NCBI RefSeq assembly: GCF_008039555.1
Contig: NZ_VDUW01000001.1
Span: forward strand, 434,001 to 498,000
Direction: 5' to 3'
Length of the DNA stretch: 64,000 nt
Source: Cerasibacillus terrae
GTDB lineage: Bacteria; Bacillota; Bacilli; Bacillales; Amphibacillaceae
Shown here: piece by piece, positions 36,612 to 45,161 of the stretch
How positions within the stretch are numbered: the first letter of the stretch is position 1
How the letters are laid out: each line of letters begins with the position of its first letter
Position numbers and translations under genes: made by a program
The notes under the pieces: model-generated
What the model was told of the DNA's origin: nothing
What the model saw: the letters and a program-made list of their open reading frames with translations, nothing else
The model's database searches: none

Positions 36612-37184
36612 TTATTTTGGTACAATTTCTTGAAATTGTTCTTCTAGTCGTTCAAGTGTTAATGCACCGTCAACCTTGTCTACAATAACACCATTTTCAT
36701 CTATAAAAAATGTGCTAGGTAGTTGGCCTACATTATACAAATCCATAACTTGTTCTTTATGGTCAGGAAGAACCGGAAATGTTAGATCATATTTATCAAT
36801 AAATCGGTCAACAACTAATGTATTTACATCTAGATTAACAGCGACTATCTCAATCCCTTTATCTTTATATTCCGGATATAATTTTTCCATAAATGGCATT
36901 TCTGCCTCACAAGGCTTACAGTAAGTTGCCCAGAAATTAAGCATGACACCTTTACCTTTTAGATCGCTTAATTGAATACTTTCCAATTCATTATTTTCAT
37001 TAAATTGCTCCAATTTAAAATCTGGTGCTTTATCCCCAGCACGGTATATTGATTTGTCTTTATTGTAATTAGCAATCAAAGCATAAGTAATGGCAGCCAA
37101 CATGACAACTAAAATAACAGAACGGAAAATAAAACGTTTCCTCATTTTTTTCTTTTTCTTTGCTTTTCGTTCCTCCAAACTCAT
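36612..37184 (-). CDS. resA: Thiol-disulfide oxidoreductase ResA
   Basis: ResA (190 residues) is a membrane-anchored extracytoplasmic thioredoxin that reduces the CxxCH cysteines of apocytochrome c. It has an N-terminal lysine-rich region followed by one membrane helix (about 15-37). The thioredoxin domain carries the CKPC active site in FWATYCKPCEAEMPFM near residue 75. B. subtilis ResA has CEPC here. A conserved glutamate follows the active site as needed for its specificity. The ATG after the GAGGAG site was chosen. Confidence 0.95.
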   Translation of the reverse strand: MSLEERKAKKKKKMRKRFIFRSVILVVMLAAITYALIANYNKDKSIYRAGDKAPDFKLEQFNENNELESIQLSDLKGKGVMLNFWATYCKPCEAEMPFMEKLYPEYKDKGIEIVAVNLDVNTLVVDRFIDKYDLTFPVLPDHKEQVMDLYNVGQLPSTFFIDENGVIVDKVDGALTLERLEEQFQEIVPK

Positions 37185-37238
37185 CTCCATCACTCCTCAG
37201 ACCATTATACCACTCAAGCATAGTGGAAATTATGTCGA

Positions 37239-37979
37239 TTATTTAACAATTTTAGAAGCAAGGCCCCACATTTGCTTTACTTCTTTCGGGGTTAGTGATC
37301 GAAACTCTCCTGGCTTTAATCCATCAAGTGTAAGCAAACCATATTTTTCTCGTTTGATTTTTAAAACCGGATATCCTAAATTCTCCATCATACGACGAAT
37401 ATGTCGATTTTTTCCTTCTCTTAACGTAACTTCTAAAATGGAAGTATTTTGCTTAGAATCAACAGAAATAACCTTAGAACGAATGGCTTTTAAAGTATCT
37501 TTCCCATCACGTACTCCTTTTTTCATTTGTGTATATGCAGATTTATCTGGAACACCCTTTACTTTTGTAATATAGACCTTTTCTATTCCATGCCTCGGAT
37601 GCATTAATATATTAGCAAATTCTCCATCATTCGTTAATAAAATTAATCCAGACGATTGATAGTCAAGCCTTCCGATTGGAAAGATTCGTTCCTCAATGTT
37701 TGGGAGTAAATCAATCACAACCTTCCTGCCTTTTTCATCTTCCACACTAGAAATTACTTCACGTGGTTTATATAACATAAAATAAACAGGTTCTTCCTTT
37801 TCAATTTTAACACCATTTACTTCAATATTGTCTTTCGGTGATACCTTTGTCCCCAATGTTGTTACAGTTTCTCCATTAACTTTTACCTTCCCTGCTTGAA
37901 TAAGTTCTTCTGCTTTCCTTCTTGACGTTATACCACTTTGGGCAATCATTTTTTGTAATCTTATCATTGAATTCGTCAT
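37239..37979 (-). CDS. rluB: 23S rRNA pseudouridine synthase RluB
   Basis: RluB (246 residues) converts a uridine of the 23S rRNA peptidyl transferase region (2633 in B. subtilis) to pseudouridine. The S4 RNA-binding domain is at the N-terminus (IRLQKMIAQSGITSRRKAEELI). The catalytic aspartate is in IGRLDYQSSGLILLTNDGE near residue 103. The basic stretch REGKNRHIRRM near 190 is the typical C-terminal motif. GGTGA precedes the ATG at 37979. Confidence 0.95.
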   Translation of the reverse strand: MTNSMIRLQKMIAQSGITSRRKAEELIQAGKVKVNGETVTTLGTKVSPKDNIEVNGVKIEKEEPVYFMLYKPREVISSVEDEKGRKVVIDLLPNIEERIFPIGRLDYQSSGLILLTNDGEFANILMHPRHGIEKVYITKVKGVPDKSAYTQMKKGVRDGKDTLKAIRSKVISVDSKQNTSILEVTLREGKNRHIRRMMENLGYPVLKIKREKYGLLTLDGLKPGEFRSLTPKEVKQMWGLASKIVK

Positions 37980-38013
37980 CTTATCACCACATTATATTTT
38001 TTTAAACATAAGA

Positions 38014-38040
38014 GCAGCGCTAACATTTTGTTAACGCTGC
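38014..38040 (-). terminator. Hairpin after spmB
   Basis: GCAGCG(C/T)TAAC and GTTA(A/G)CGCTGC form a strong stem eight bases after the spmB stop. The following T run is weak, so termination is likely but not certain. Confidence 0.65.
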
Positions 38041-38048
38041 ACAATTTT

Positions 38049-38579
38049 TTAACTAAAAATAAACGTTACAACGATTACTGAAGCTATTATACCAATCAAA
38101 TCTGCTAGTAGTCCAACCTTAAGTGCATAACGCATTCTTTTTATACCAACTGCACCGAAATAAATTGTTAAGATATACAGTGTTGTGTCCGTACTACCTT
38201 GCATGGTTGAAGCAAGTCTACCGATAAAAGAATCTGGTCCATAGGTATTAATTAATTCTGTTGTCATACCTAAAGCAGCAGTACCTGAAATTGGTCGAAC
38301 AAGTGCTAGTGGAATAATATCAGGTGGTATACCTAACCAACTTAATAAAGGGGAAATAAGTTGAATAAAAGCTTCCAATGCACCCGAACTTCGTAAAATT
38401 GCAATGGAAACTATCATTCCTAATAAAAAAGGAAGTAAAGAAAGGGCCATCTGAATTCCTTCTTTTCCTCCTTCGACGAATAATTCATATGTTGGGAGTT
38501 TTTTCCATGTTGCAACTAATAAAACAATCAAAATAAACAGTGGGATAATCCAGGAGCTAATCATTGATATAAATGCCAT
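38049..38579 (-). CDS. spmB: Spore maturation protein SpmB
   Basis: SpmB (176 residues) is a membrane protein of the nucleoside-recognition (Gate) family that acts with SpmA in spore core dehydration. Four or five hydrophobic segments are visible with the typical LVRPISGTAALGMTTELINTYGPDS string near residue 90. The ATG at 38579 lies two bases past the spmA stop, and GGAGGAAATAAA inside spmA serves as ribosome site. The longer upstream frame lies within spmA and was rejected. Expression is sigma-E dependent in B. subtilis. Confidence 0.95.
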   Translation of the reverse strand: MAFISMISSWIIPLFILIVLLVATWKKLPTYELFVEGGKEGIQMALSLLPFLLGMIVSIAILRSSGALEAFIQLISPLLSWLGIPPDIIPLALVRPISGTAALGMTTELINTYGPDSFIGRLASTMQGSTDTTLYILTIYFGAVGIKRMRYALKVGLLADLIGIIASVIVVTFIFS

Positions 38580-38580
38580 T

Positions 38581-39165
38581 TTATTTCCTCCGTAAACTTT
38601 TATAATAAAAATAGCGATCAATTAAAATAGCAGCAACAGTCGAAATAATGGTAGCAATGATTGTGGTACCAACAATTTCAGTAGGCTCTTGTGAACCAAA
38701 TTGAATACGTATCGCAATAACTGTTGTCGGAATCAGCGTTAGACTTGATGTATTTAATGCAAGAAAGGTAATCATCGATCGTGATGCTTCATCCGAATTA
38801 CTTAGTTTTTTCATCTCTTCCATCGCTTTAATTCCCATTGGCGTGGCAGCATTTCCTAATCCAAAGATGTTTGCGGTTATATTCGATAATATATAACCAA
38901 TTACTGGATGATCTTTAGGTAAATCCGGAAAAATTTTTAAAATAATCGGACGAAATAATTTTGCTAACATATTTAGAATGCTTGCCTTTTCTGCTATTTT
39001 CATAATACCTAACCAAAATATTAAAATACTGATTAAGCCAATTGTCAATGTGACTGCTTGATTCGCACTTTCAAAGATTGCTTGATTTACTTGGTCCATT
39101 GTCCCATTAAAGAGAGCATATACGATACCGATAATCGCCATGGAAGCCCAAATTAAATTGACCAT
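38581..39165 (-). CDS. spmA: Spore maturation protein SpmA
   Basis: SpmA (194 residues) is the Gate-domain partner of SpmB and is needed for proper spore core dehydration. Recognised strings include ISILIFWLGIMKIAEKASILN and the conserved FGLGNAATPMGIKAMEEM near residue 105. Five hydrophobic segments are present. The ATG overlaps the 3' end of dacB by 13 bases, so dacB-spmA-spmB is one operon. Confidence 0.95.
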   Translation of the reverse strand: MVNLIWASMAIIGIVYALFNGTMDQVNQAIFESANQAVTLTIGLISILIFWLGIMKIAEKASILNMLAKLFRPIILKIFPDLPKDHPVIGYILSNITANIFGLGNAATPMGIKAMEEMKKLSNSDEASRSMITFLALNTSSLTLIPTTVIAIRIQFGSQEPTEIVGTTIIATIISTVAAILIDRYFYYKSLRRK

Positions 39166-40037
39166 GGCTTGTTCACCCTTATAATCCGTCCTATCATAGC
39201 AAATATATCTCGAACAAGAGAATGATTGGATTCTAGCTGGTTCACGGCATCCACATCTTCTTTAAAGCCTAATTCATACATAGAAATATGATCATTCCAA
39301 TCATCTGGAGCATTTAATGTTACTGCAATTAATTGTTGATTTTCTTTCTCTGCTGTTGTAACGAGCGTTCTACCTGATATTTTAGTGAAACCAGTTTTAC
39401 CACCTGTACAATAATCATACAGAGAAGTTAATAATTTATTCTTGTTTTTCCAACCATATGAACGCATTTTTGCCTGATAAAAGTTGGTTCCAGATATTTC
39501 CCTAAAAACCTTATTATTCATTGCATAACGCATTAAAATAGCCATATCATAGGCGGTAGAATAATGATTCTCCTCATGAAGACCATGCGGATTTTTAAAA
39601 GCTGTGTTAGTCATTCCAAGCCAATCTGCTTTTTCGTTCATCAGATGAACAAATCCTTCTACACTGCCGCCAATATGTTCACTTATAGCTACCGCTGCAT
39701 CATTTCCTGACCGCAGCATAAGCCCATATATTAAATCTTCAATGGACATTTTTTCTCCTTGTTCTAAATAAATGGAAGATCCTTCCGTATAAATTGCCCG
39801 TCTACTTGTTTTTGTTTGTTCTGACATTTGTCCAGATTCTATTGCAATAATAGCGGTCATTATTTTCGTAATACTGGCAATCGGCTTCTTTTCATGTGCA
39901 TTTTTTTCAAATAATACCTTGCCTGTGGAATGATCCATTAACACAGCATTATTTGCGGAAACATCTAATGAACCTTGTCCACTTACACTAGAAGAAAAAC
40001 TAAATAAAACAATTATTAAGCATATCCAAATACGCAA
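39153..40037 (-). CDS. dacB: Sporulation D-alanyl-D-alanine carboxypeptidase DacB, C-terminal domain reduced
   Basis: DacB (PBP5*) trims cortex peptidoglycan stem peptides. The penicillin-binding domain is complete: SITKI near residue 59, SGNDAA near 117, and KTGFTK near 217. A secretion signal is visible when translation starts at TTG 40037 (RIWICLIIVLFSFSS), which lies eight bases after GGGGG; an ATG 12 codons earlier lacks that layout. The protein is 294 residues against about 380 in B. subtilis. After NDHISMYELGF, the beta-sandwich domain is almost absent, but the ending NKPWSI matches the KWSI ending of the full-length protein. This suggests an in-frame deletion of about 70 codons. spmA and spmB follow as usual. 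Confidence 0.88.
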   Translation of the reverse strand: MRIWICLIIVLFSFSSSVSGQGSLDVSANNAVLMDHSTGKVLFEKNAHEKKPIASITKIMTAIIAIESGQMSEQTKTSRRAIYTEGSSIYLEQGEKMSIEDLIYGLMLRSGNDAAVAISEHIGGSVEGFVHLMNEKADWLGMTNTAFKNPHGLHEENHYSTAYDMAILMRYAMNNKVFREISGTNFYQAKMRSYGWKNKNKLLTSLYDYCTGGKTGFTKISGRTLVTTAEKENQQLIAVTLNAPDDWNDHISMYELGFKEDVDAVNQLESNHSLVRDIFAMIGRIIRVNKPWSI

Positions 40038-40124
40038 AGTGGTTGCCCCCTGCTTGTATTGTGATTTGTACATTTTATGCAGGACTTTTCTTATTATGAT
40101 TATATTTGCCACAAGAAGTAAGTA

Positions 40125-40156
40125 AGTCCTGTCACAATTGAATTGCGACAGGACTA
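40125..40156 (-). terminator. Hairpin after scpB
   Basis: AGTCCTGTC(G/A)CAATT and AATTG(T/C)GACAGGACT form a long stem with a one-base loop, about 20 bases after the scpB stop. It lacks a clear T run. Confidence 0.55.
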
Positions 40157-40175
40157 TCTATGATTAAGGTTATTT

Positions 40176-40751
40176 TTATTCATTTTCTATTTGTTGAAAA
40201 AACAAACTTGCCTCCTGTTCTATTACATCCTTATCTATGTCTTCAGGTAATGGCGGAAGTTCTTCTAAAGATGTTAAACCAAAATAAGTTAAAAACACTT
40301 TATTTGTTGCATATAATATTGGTCTACCTACAGCATCTTTACGCCCTACTTCTTCGATTAAGGAGCGATTAAGTAACGTTTGTACAGCGCGATCACTTCT
40401 TACTCCTCTAATTTCCTCAATCTCCACTCTTGTAATTGGTTGTTTATAAGCTATGATTGCTAATGTTTCTAATGCTGCTTGGGACATACGATTTGTTTGA
40501 GGTGTTTCAAGTAATTTCTTATAAAAATGACTATGTTCAGGCTTCGTTGTTAAATGAAAAACCTCATCTGCCTGCATGATCATAATACCTTTGTCCATCT
40601 GCATATAATCATTGCTTAATTCGTCTAAAATATGTTTAACAGATGATTTATCTATTTCTAAAATTTTTACGATTTGTCTTATTGTTATCCCGTCATCTCC
40701 ACTAGCAAATAAAAGACCTTCGACTATTGCTTTATGTTCGTCTTTCTTCAT
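40176..40751 (-). CDS. scpB: Segregation and condensation protein ScpB
   Basis: ScpB (191 residues) is a kleisin-associated subunit of the SMC condensin complex. It consists of two winged-helix domains: KAIVEGLLFASGDDGITIRQI near the start and MSQAALETLAIIAYKQPITRVEIEEIRG near residue 85. The start is ATG 40751, preceded by AGGGGATGG; upstream in-frame ATGs lack a site. The gene follows scpA closely. Confidence 0.96.
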   Translation of the reverse strand: MKKDEHKAIVEGLLFASGDDGITIRQIVKILEIDKSSVKHILDELSNDYMQMDKGIMIMQADEVFHLTTKPEHSHFYKKLLETPQTNRMSQAALETLAIIAYKQPITRVEIEEIRGVRSDRAVQTLLNRSLIEEVGRKDAVGRPILYATNKVFLTYFGLTSLEELPPLPEDIDKDVIEQEASLFFQQIENE

Positions 40752-40802
40752 GTTGAACCATCCCCTATAAAAAAACATACTTATCAAATAAGCGATTATA
40801 AA

Positions 40803-41540
40803 TTAGTTATCGAAAGCTCTGTATAGGTAAAGCTTTTCAAAGTTTTCCTCTTGTTTACAAACTACCTTATTCTTTTTCATTAATTGTAATAACGCCACAA
40901 ATGTGACAACAATATGCGACCGTGAGGGATATGGGAAGAGGTCATCAAACAAAATGCCTTTTTTAGAATGGTTGACCAATTCTAATACTTCCTCCATCCG
41001 TCGTTCAATTGGGATTTCTTGACGTTCAATCTTTGTTTCCAATGGTTTATTCCATTGTTTTCGTTGAAACATATTTCGTAATGCATCTAACATATCATAA
41101 ATAGATGTCTCACCACGAGTCATTATCGGTTTTACATCTTTTTTTTCTATGGCTAATGGGGCTCTTGTAAAGGTCTGATTTGCTTTTATTTCTTTTTCTT
41201 GAAATACTTTTGCTGCCTCTTTATATTTTCGATATTCGATTAAGCGTAGCATCAATTCTTCTCTCGGGTCTTCTTCATATTCTCCGTATTCTGGATCAAT
41301 TTCTTGTTTCGGCAAAAGCATTTGGCTTTTAATAGTTAATAATGTTGCCGCCATGACAAGATATTCACTTGCAATGTTTAATTCGAGCTGTTTCATTGTA
41401 TGAACATACTGTAAATACTGCTCTGTTAATTCTGCCATCGGAATATCATAAATATCAATCTCATATTGATTTACCAAATGCAATAGTAAATCGAGCGGCC
41501 CTTCGAACATATCTAATTTCACTTTATATGCTTGGCCCAT
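40803..41540 (-). CDS. scpA: Segregation and condensation protein ScpA
   Basis: ScpA (245 residues) is the kleisin that bridges the two SMC heads. The N-terminal YKVKLDMFEGPLDLLLHLVNQYEIDIYDIPM is diagnostic, and the C-terminal winged helix ends the chain (IVVTFVALLQLMKKNKVVCKQ). Its neighbour scpB completes the pair. In B. subtilis the upstream gene is ribT; here a YjcZ-type gene and ribT lie upstream. Confidence 0.97.
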   Translation of the reverse strand: MGQAYKVKLDMFEGPLDLLLHLVNQYEIDIYDIPMAELTEQYLQYVHTMKQLELNIASEYLVMAATLLTIKSQMLLPKQEIDPEYGEYEEDPREELMLRLIEYRKYKEAAKVFQEKEIKANQTFTRAPLAIEKKDVKPIMTRGETSIYDMLDALRNMFQRKQWNKPLETKIERQEIPIERRMEEVLELVNHSKKGILFDDLFPYPSRSHIVVTFVALLQLMKKNKVVCKQEENFEKLYLYRAFDN

Positions 41541-41680
41541 TCTGTTTCTTCGCTCCCCTTATTTTAAAAAAGTAAATTTTATTATGAGCGCCCATACATG
41601 ATGATAACATGTTACATAAAGTATTAACGTAAGATAAATATTTCCATTCATTTTCACAATGAAAAAAGGAGGAATTGTTC

Positions 41681-41770
41681 ATGAGTGGAGGATATGGTTA
41701 CGGTGGCGGTTTCGCATTAATCGTCGTATTATTCATCTTGTTAATTATTGTAGGTGCTGCTTGGTTTTAA
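41681..41770 (+). CDS. YjcZ-family small sporulation protein
   Basis: This 29-residue peptide (MSGGYGYGGGFALIVVLFIL then LIIVGAAWF) is a typical YjcZ-family member: a glycine/tyrosine-rich start followed by one hydrophobic helix. The ribosome site AAAGGAGG lies seven bases from the ATG. Such peptides are small membrane or coat-associated proteins with no assigned biochemical role and are often multicopy. It is transcribed against its neighbours. Confidence 0.88.
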   Translation: MSGGYGYGGGFALIVVLFILLIIVGAAWF

Positions 41771-41788
41771 AGCGACGCAATAACTAAG

Positions 41789-41826
41789 ACTGTATTCAGT
41801 GGGATTCTATTCCCACTGAATACGGT
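41789..41826. terminator. Hairpin after the YjcZ gene
   Basis: GTATTCAGTGGGA and TCCCACTGAATAC form a 13-pair stem 22 bases beyond the stop. No T run follows, so this may be a weak terminator or a stability hairpin. Confidence 0.5.
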
Positions 41827-41865
41827 CCACATATTTTAAGTTAAACATTCCAAATAATAAAGAAA

Positions 41866-41894
41866 TGAAAAATCCAGCCCTCCATATGGGCTGG
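41866..41894 (-). terminator. Terminator of ribT
   Basis: CCAGCCC and GGGCTGG form a GC-rich stem followed on the minus strand by ATTTTT, 40 bases past the ribT stop codon. Confidence 0.8.
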
Positions 41895-41933
41895 GTTCAC
41901 TTTTTTATTATATAAAGTTATATGATTATCCTG

Positions 41934-42293
41934 TTAATCGACATCATCGCAACATTTATTATAAAAGTCATCAATTTCTGCCTCTGCCCAAATATGATAG
42001 TTGTGATATTGTTGATTAATTTCGGCAATCATCTTCTTACCAATACCTTGATTACGGTGGGATGGACTAACTGCAACATGTTGAATGCCTGCTTCCAATC
42101 GATCATCATCAACTTGTAATCCAATCACACCAATCATATCGTCTTCTGCTTTCCAAAGATGAAGATGCCAATTAGGATTCGTGTCATATTCTTTAATAAT
42201 TTGTTGTAATGTTTTTACATCTTTTACTGTAGGCATAAAAGACAATAAACCCATTGCTATTTTTTCTATATTCTTTTTATAACGAATTAACAT
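41934..42293 (-). CDS. ribT: GNAT acetyltransferase RibT without its riboflavin operon
   Basis: RibT (119 residues) is a GNAT-fold acetyltransferase that in B. subtilis closes the ribDEAHT operon; its substrate is not established. The N-terminal MLIRYKKNIEKIAMGLLSFMP is almost a signature. The acetyl-CoA loop is VSPSHRNQGIGKKMI near residue 74. The riboflavin genes ribD, ribE, ribBA and ribH are not upstream; a small membrane peptide and an M50 protease stand there instead. The gene thus seems to be an orphan. Confidence 0.92.
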   Translation of the reverse strand: MLIRYKKNIEKIAMGLLSFMPTVKDVKTLQQIIKEYDTNPNWHLHLWKAEDDMIGVIGLQVDDDRLEAGIQHVAVSPSHRNQGIGKKMIAEINQQYHNYHIWAEAEIDDFYNKCCDDVD

Positions 42294-42417
42294 AAGTATC
42301 CCTCATCATAAAGTGACTTGCTTTTGTTATTAATTTATGCTTTATCGAGCAAAGTTTTACAAATATTCACAAGTATTTAGTAATAATATGTTTTTGTTAC
42401 ATAAATTTGTAAATGCT

Positions 42418-42513
42418 TTATAAAACAAAAATAAACCAATAAGCAATCCCCCATATAATACCTAACACAAGCAATGTAATAAAAAGGATTATATTTTTTT
42501 TACGTTGATTCAA
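42418..42513 (-). CDS. Putative 31-residue membrane peptide
   Basis: A TTG-initiated frame encodes a basic N-terminus (MNQRKKN) followed by one hydrophobic helix with tryptophan, glycine and alanine (LLVLGIIWGIAYW) and a short hydrophobic end. AAAGGATGAG lies about eight bases before the TTG. It has no relation I recognise. The positive-inside pattern and the ribosome site support it, but its size and the start codon make it uncertain. Confidence 0.45.
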   Translation of the reverse strand: MNQRKKNIILFITLLVLGIIWGIAYWFIFVL

Positions 42514-42560
42514 AATAGCTCATCCTTTATCTGAAACAATGTGTAAATAATTTTTTGATT

Positions 42561-43028
42561 TTATATTTCATTTTTAAGTATTTTAGTTTTTATCATTTTT
42601 ACTATTAGGTACCCATCGGAGTACCTATCTTTTATTTTACACGGGATAATATTGGTAATCGCAAGCCATCCATTGAAAAATATAAACAATAAAATATAAT
42701 CATTAGGGTGAATCATATAAATGAAATAAAATAAAAAGACAAATATAATATTGTTAAGAGGGCCACAAACAGAAATTAAAATATGTTCCATCACGCCATA
42801 TGGTCTATGTCTTTCACTTTTTGTATTTCCATTTAAAAAGAAAAAGAGACGGATTGTTACCTCGATATTCTTTTTAGAAAAATGAATAATTTCTTTCCCA
42901 TAGCCAATTGAAAGTTTCATATGATCAGATTTACTTAAGAATGATCCAATCATATGACCACTTTCATGTATGATTGTGCTAATAGGTGCAACAATTAAAA
43001 TTAAGTATATTAATAAATAAATATCCAC
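42561..43028 (-). CDS. Small M50-type (site-2 protease-like) membrane protein
   Basis: The 155-residue protein is mostly membrane helices. The zinc-binding signature HESGH (HExxH) lies in the first helix region (TIIHESGHMIGSFL) near residue 20. A later SDGYLIVKM near residue 137 resembles the third-ligand aspartate motif (xDGY) of the M50 family. It therefore could be an active intramembrane protease; the PDZ domain seen in RseP-like proteins is absent. It stands between ppiB and ribT, where B. subtilis has ribDEAH and other genes. No substrate is known. Confidence 0.7.
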   Translation of the reverse strand: MDIYLLIYLILIVAPISTIIHESGHMIGSFLSKSDHMKLSIGYGKEIIHFSKKNIEVTIRLFFFLNGNTKSERHRPYGVMEHILISVCGPLNNIIFVFLFYFIYMIHPNDYILLFIFFNGWLAITNIIPCKIKDRYSDGYLIVKMIKTKILKNEI

Positions 43029-43043
43029 TGTGATTGTGAGTAT

Positions 43044-43478
43044 TTATTCTTCTGTTATCTGAATTGTTGTCATGACATCTCCGTTTTTCATTGCTTTTGC
43101 ATGCTCTATTCCAGATGTCACTTGACCAAATACAGTATGTACACCATCAAGATGTGGTTGGGGTTCATGAACAACAAAGAACTGACAACTTCCCGTATCT
43201 CTTCCAGCGTGGGCCATTGATAATGAACCTTCAACATGTTTATGTGGATTTCCCTCTGTTTCACATTTGATTGTATAGCCAGCACTTCCTGTACCATTAC
43301 CGATAGGACAACCACCCTGGCTTACAAATCCTGGAATAACACGGTGAAATGTTAAACCATCGTAAAACTTATCATTAGCTAATTTTTTAAAATTTTCTAC
43401 CGTTTTTGGCGCCTCGTTTGGATAAAGTTCAAACTCTATTTTATTACCATTCTCCATTAGAATATATCCTTTTGTCAT
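43044..43478 (-). CDS. ppiB: Peptidyl-prolyl cis-trans isomerase (cyclophilin) PpiB
   Basis: PpiB (144 residues) catalyses proline isomerisation. The family segments [15 protein letters not shown] (catalytic arginine), [22 protein letters not shown] and GSLSMAHAG are visible. The start is the ATG at 43478 after AAGGTGA; the earlier ATT and ATG codons overlap the site. No signal peptide is present, so it is cytosolic. It neighbours lysA, as in B. subtilis. Confidence 0.96.
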   Translation of the reverse strand: MTKGYILMENGNKIEFELYPNEAPKTVENFKKLANDKFYDGLTFHRVIPGFVSQGGCPIGNGTGSAGYTIKCETEGNPHKHVEGSLSMAHAGRDTGSCQFFVVHEPQPHLDGVHTVFGQVTSGIEHAKAMKNGDVMTTIQITEE

Positions 43479-43558
43479 TTTAATCACCTTATTCCTATTT
43501 AATATAAACTCTTCAAAAACTATCTTAACATGTATCTTTTTATATGAAAAGAAAACAA

Positions 43559-44869
43559 CTATTTTAAATACGGAAGATCATTTTTCACAACATCTTGGTA
43601 TGTTTCTCTTTTGATAACTAACTGGTCTTGCCCGTTCTCAACAAAAACAACAGCTGGTTTAGAAAATCGATTATAGTGATTGGCCATCGAATAACCGTAA
43701 GCACCGGTTGTAAACACTGCTAATATATCTTCTGCCTCAACTTGAGGTATGGGTAAGTCCCAAATAAGCATATCTCCGGATTCACAACATTTACCCGCTA
43801 CTGAAACATTTTGGGTATTTGGCAAATTGGCTTTATTAGCAATTACGGCTTCGTATTCTGCTTGATAAAGTGCAGGACGTAAATTATCTGTCATTCCACC
43901 ATCCACAGATATGTATTTTCTAAGGCCAGGGATTTCCTTCATTGAACCAATTGTATACAGTGTAACGCCTGCATCACCAACAATCGATCGACCTGGTTCA
44001 ATCCAAATTTCGGGTATTGGAATGTTTAATCGGTTTGTTTGTTCTTGTACAGCTTCTATAAGCTGTTCTACATATGCCGATCGTGCTAAGGGATTATCAT
44101 CTTTCGTATAAGAAATACCAAAACCGCCACCGAAATTGACAACTTCGGCAATGTACTCATAAGATGTACGCCATTCAGATAATTCTTCAAATATTAATTG
44201 AACAGCAGATACAAATGTTTCTGTTTCAAATATTTGTGATCCAATATGGCAATGGAGTCCTTTCAAATGAATGGATGGGTGGTTCTGTAATATTTCGAAA
44301 GCCTTTTTCGCTTGACCATTTTGAAGATTAAAGCCAAATTTGGAATCCTCATTACCTGTCATAATATAACGATGTGTTTTTGATTTAATACCAGGTGTTA
44401 CTCGAAGCAAGACATCCATTTCTTGGTTATATTCATCTAATAGTTCACTTAATAAATGGATTTCATAAATATTATCAATGACAATACATCCTATTTTATG
44501 TTGTATGGCCATTTCTAATTCACTTCTACTCTTATTATTGCCATGCATATGGATTTTCTCTGGTGGTAAACCAGCTTTCATCGCCGTATACAGTTCTCCC
44601 TTTGAAACAACATCAACATATAGACCTTCTTGTTGGATTACTTGTAAAACCCCAATGGATGAAAAAGCTTTACTTGCATATGCGACTCGTCCTTTTACTT
44701 TATTTTGTTTAAATGTATCAACAAACTCGCGACAATTATTTCTTACAATGTTGATATCATATACATACAAAGGAGTACCATATTTCTCAACAAGGGTAGT
44801 GGCATCTACTTCCCCAATAACCAAATGACCCTTTTCATTAACTTGATAAATTTCATGTACTGATTGCAT
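43559..44869 (-). CDS. lysA: Diaminopimelate decarboxylase
   Basis: LysA (436 residues) decarboxylates meso-diaminopimelate to L-lysine using pyridoxal phosphate. The PLP lysine is in [13 protein letters not shown] near residue 67. The glycine loop is FGGGFGISY near 250, and the catalytic cysteine lies in [13 protein letters not shown] near 365. A repeat (44955-45108) separates it from spoVAF. No lysine riboswitch or T-box was seen in the short leader. Confidence 0.97.
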   Translation of the reverse strand: MQSVHEIYQVNEKGHLVIGEVDATTLVEKYGTPLYVYDINIVRNNCREFVDTFKQNKVKGRVAYASKAFSSIGVLQVIQQEGLYVDVVSKGELYTAMKAGLPPEKIHMHGNNKSRSELEMAIQHKIGCIVIDNIYEIHLLSELLDEYNQEMDVLLRVTPGIKSKTHRYIMTGNEDSKFGFNLQNGQAKKAFEILQNHPSIHLKGLHCHIGSQIFETETFVSAVQLIFEELSEWRTSYEYIAEVVNFGGGFGISYTKDDNPLARSAYVEQLIEAVQEQTNRLNIPIPEIWIEPGRSIVGDAGVTLYTIGSMKEIPGLRKYISVDGGMTDNLRPALYQAEYEAVIANKANLPNTQNVSVAGKCCESGDMLIWDLPIPQVEAEDILAVFTTGAYGYSMANHYNRFSKPAVVFVENGQDQLVIKRETYQDVVKNDLPYLK

Positions 44870-44954
44870 CTTAGCACCCCCATATAGTTTTATAATTAAT
44901 GTTTACTTTATCACAAGAAGGGTAAAAACAAAAGTTACAAAATTTAAAAATTAG

Positions 44955-45108
44955 CGATAAAGTGAAACTTCAATCAGTGGGAGTTTTTCTTCATCTCCCA
45001 CTGATTGTTAGTTGAACGAATCGGGCCTTTAATGGCTGTTAATCCTCCGCTTATAATTCTTAGGGTTTCGAATTCTTGAAGTGGAGGTCTTACAGCCAGT
45101 TAATCTGC
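44955..45108 (+). repeat. Full-length dispersed repeat (about 155 bases)
   Basis: The element starts with GATAAAGTGAAACTTCAATCAG and has an inner hairpin: CAGTGGGAG paired with CTCCCACTG, 44976-45004. It continues through GTTGAACGAATCGGGC and ends with GAAGTGGAGGTCTTACAGCC. The same head and tail occur at 5941-5990 (internal deletion) and at 60266-60346 on the opposite strand. It lies between lysA and spoVAF. It has no coding capacity and looks like a MITE or REP-like non-autonomous element. Confidence 0.8.
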
Positions 45109-45161
45109 GAAAATTAATTAGTGAGAGATTTTCGTACCTCCCTACAAAATAATAGATTTCA

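Noticed and set aside
44870..44954. Possible lysine riboswitch or T-box ahead of lysA
   Set aside because: The leader is under 100 bases, is AT-rich and shows no recognisable riboswitch core or T-box sequence.
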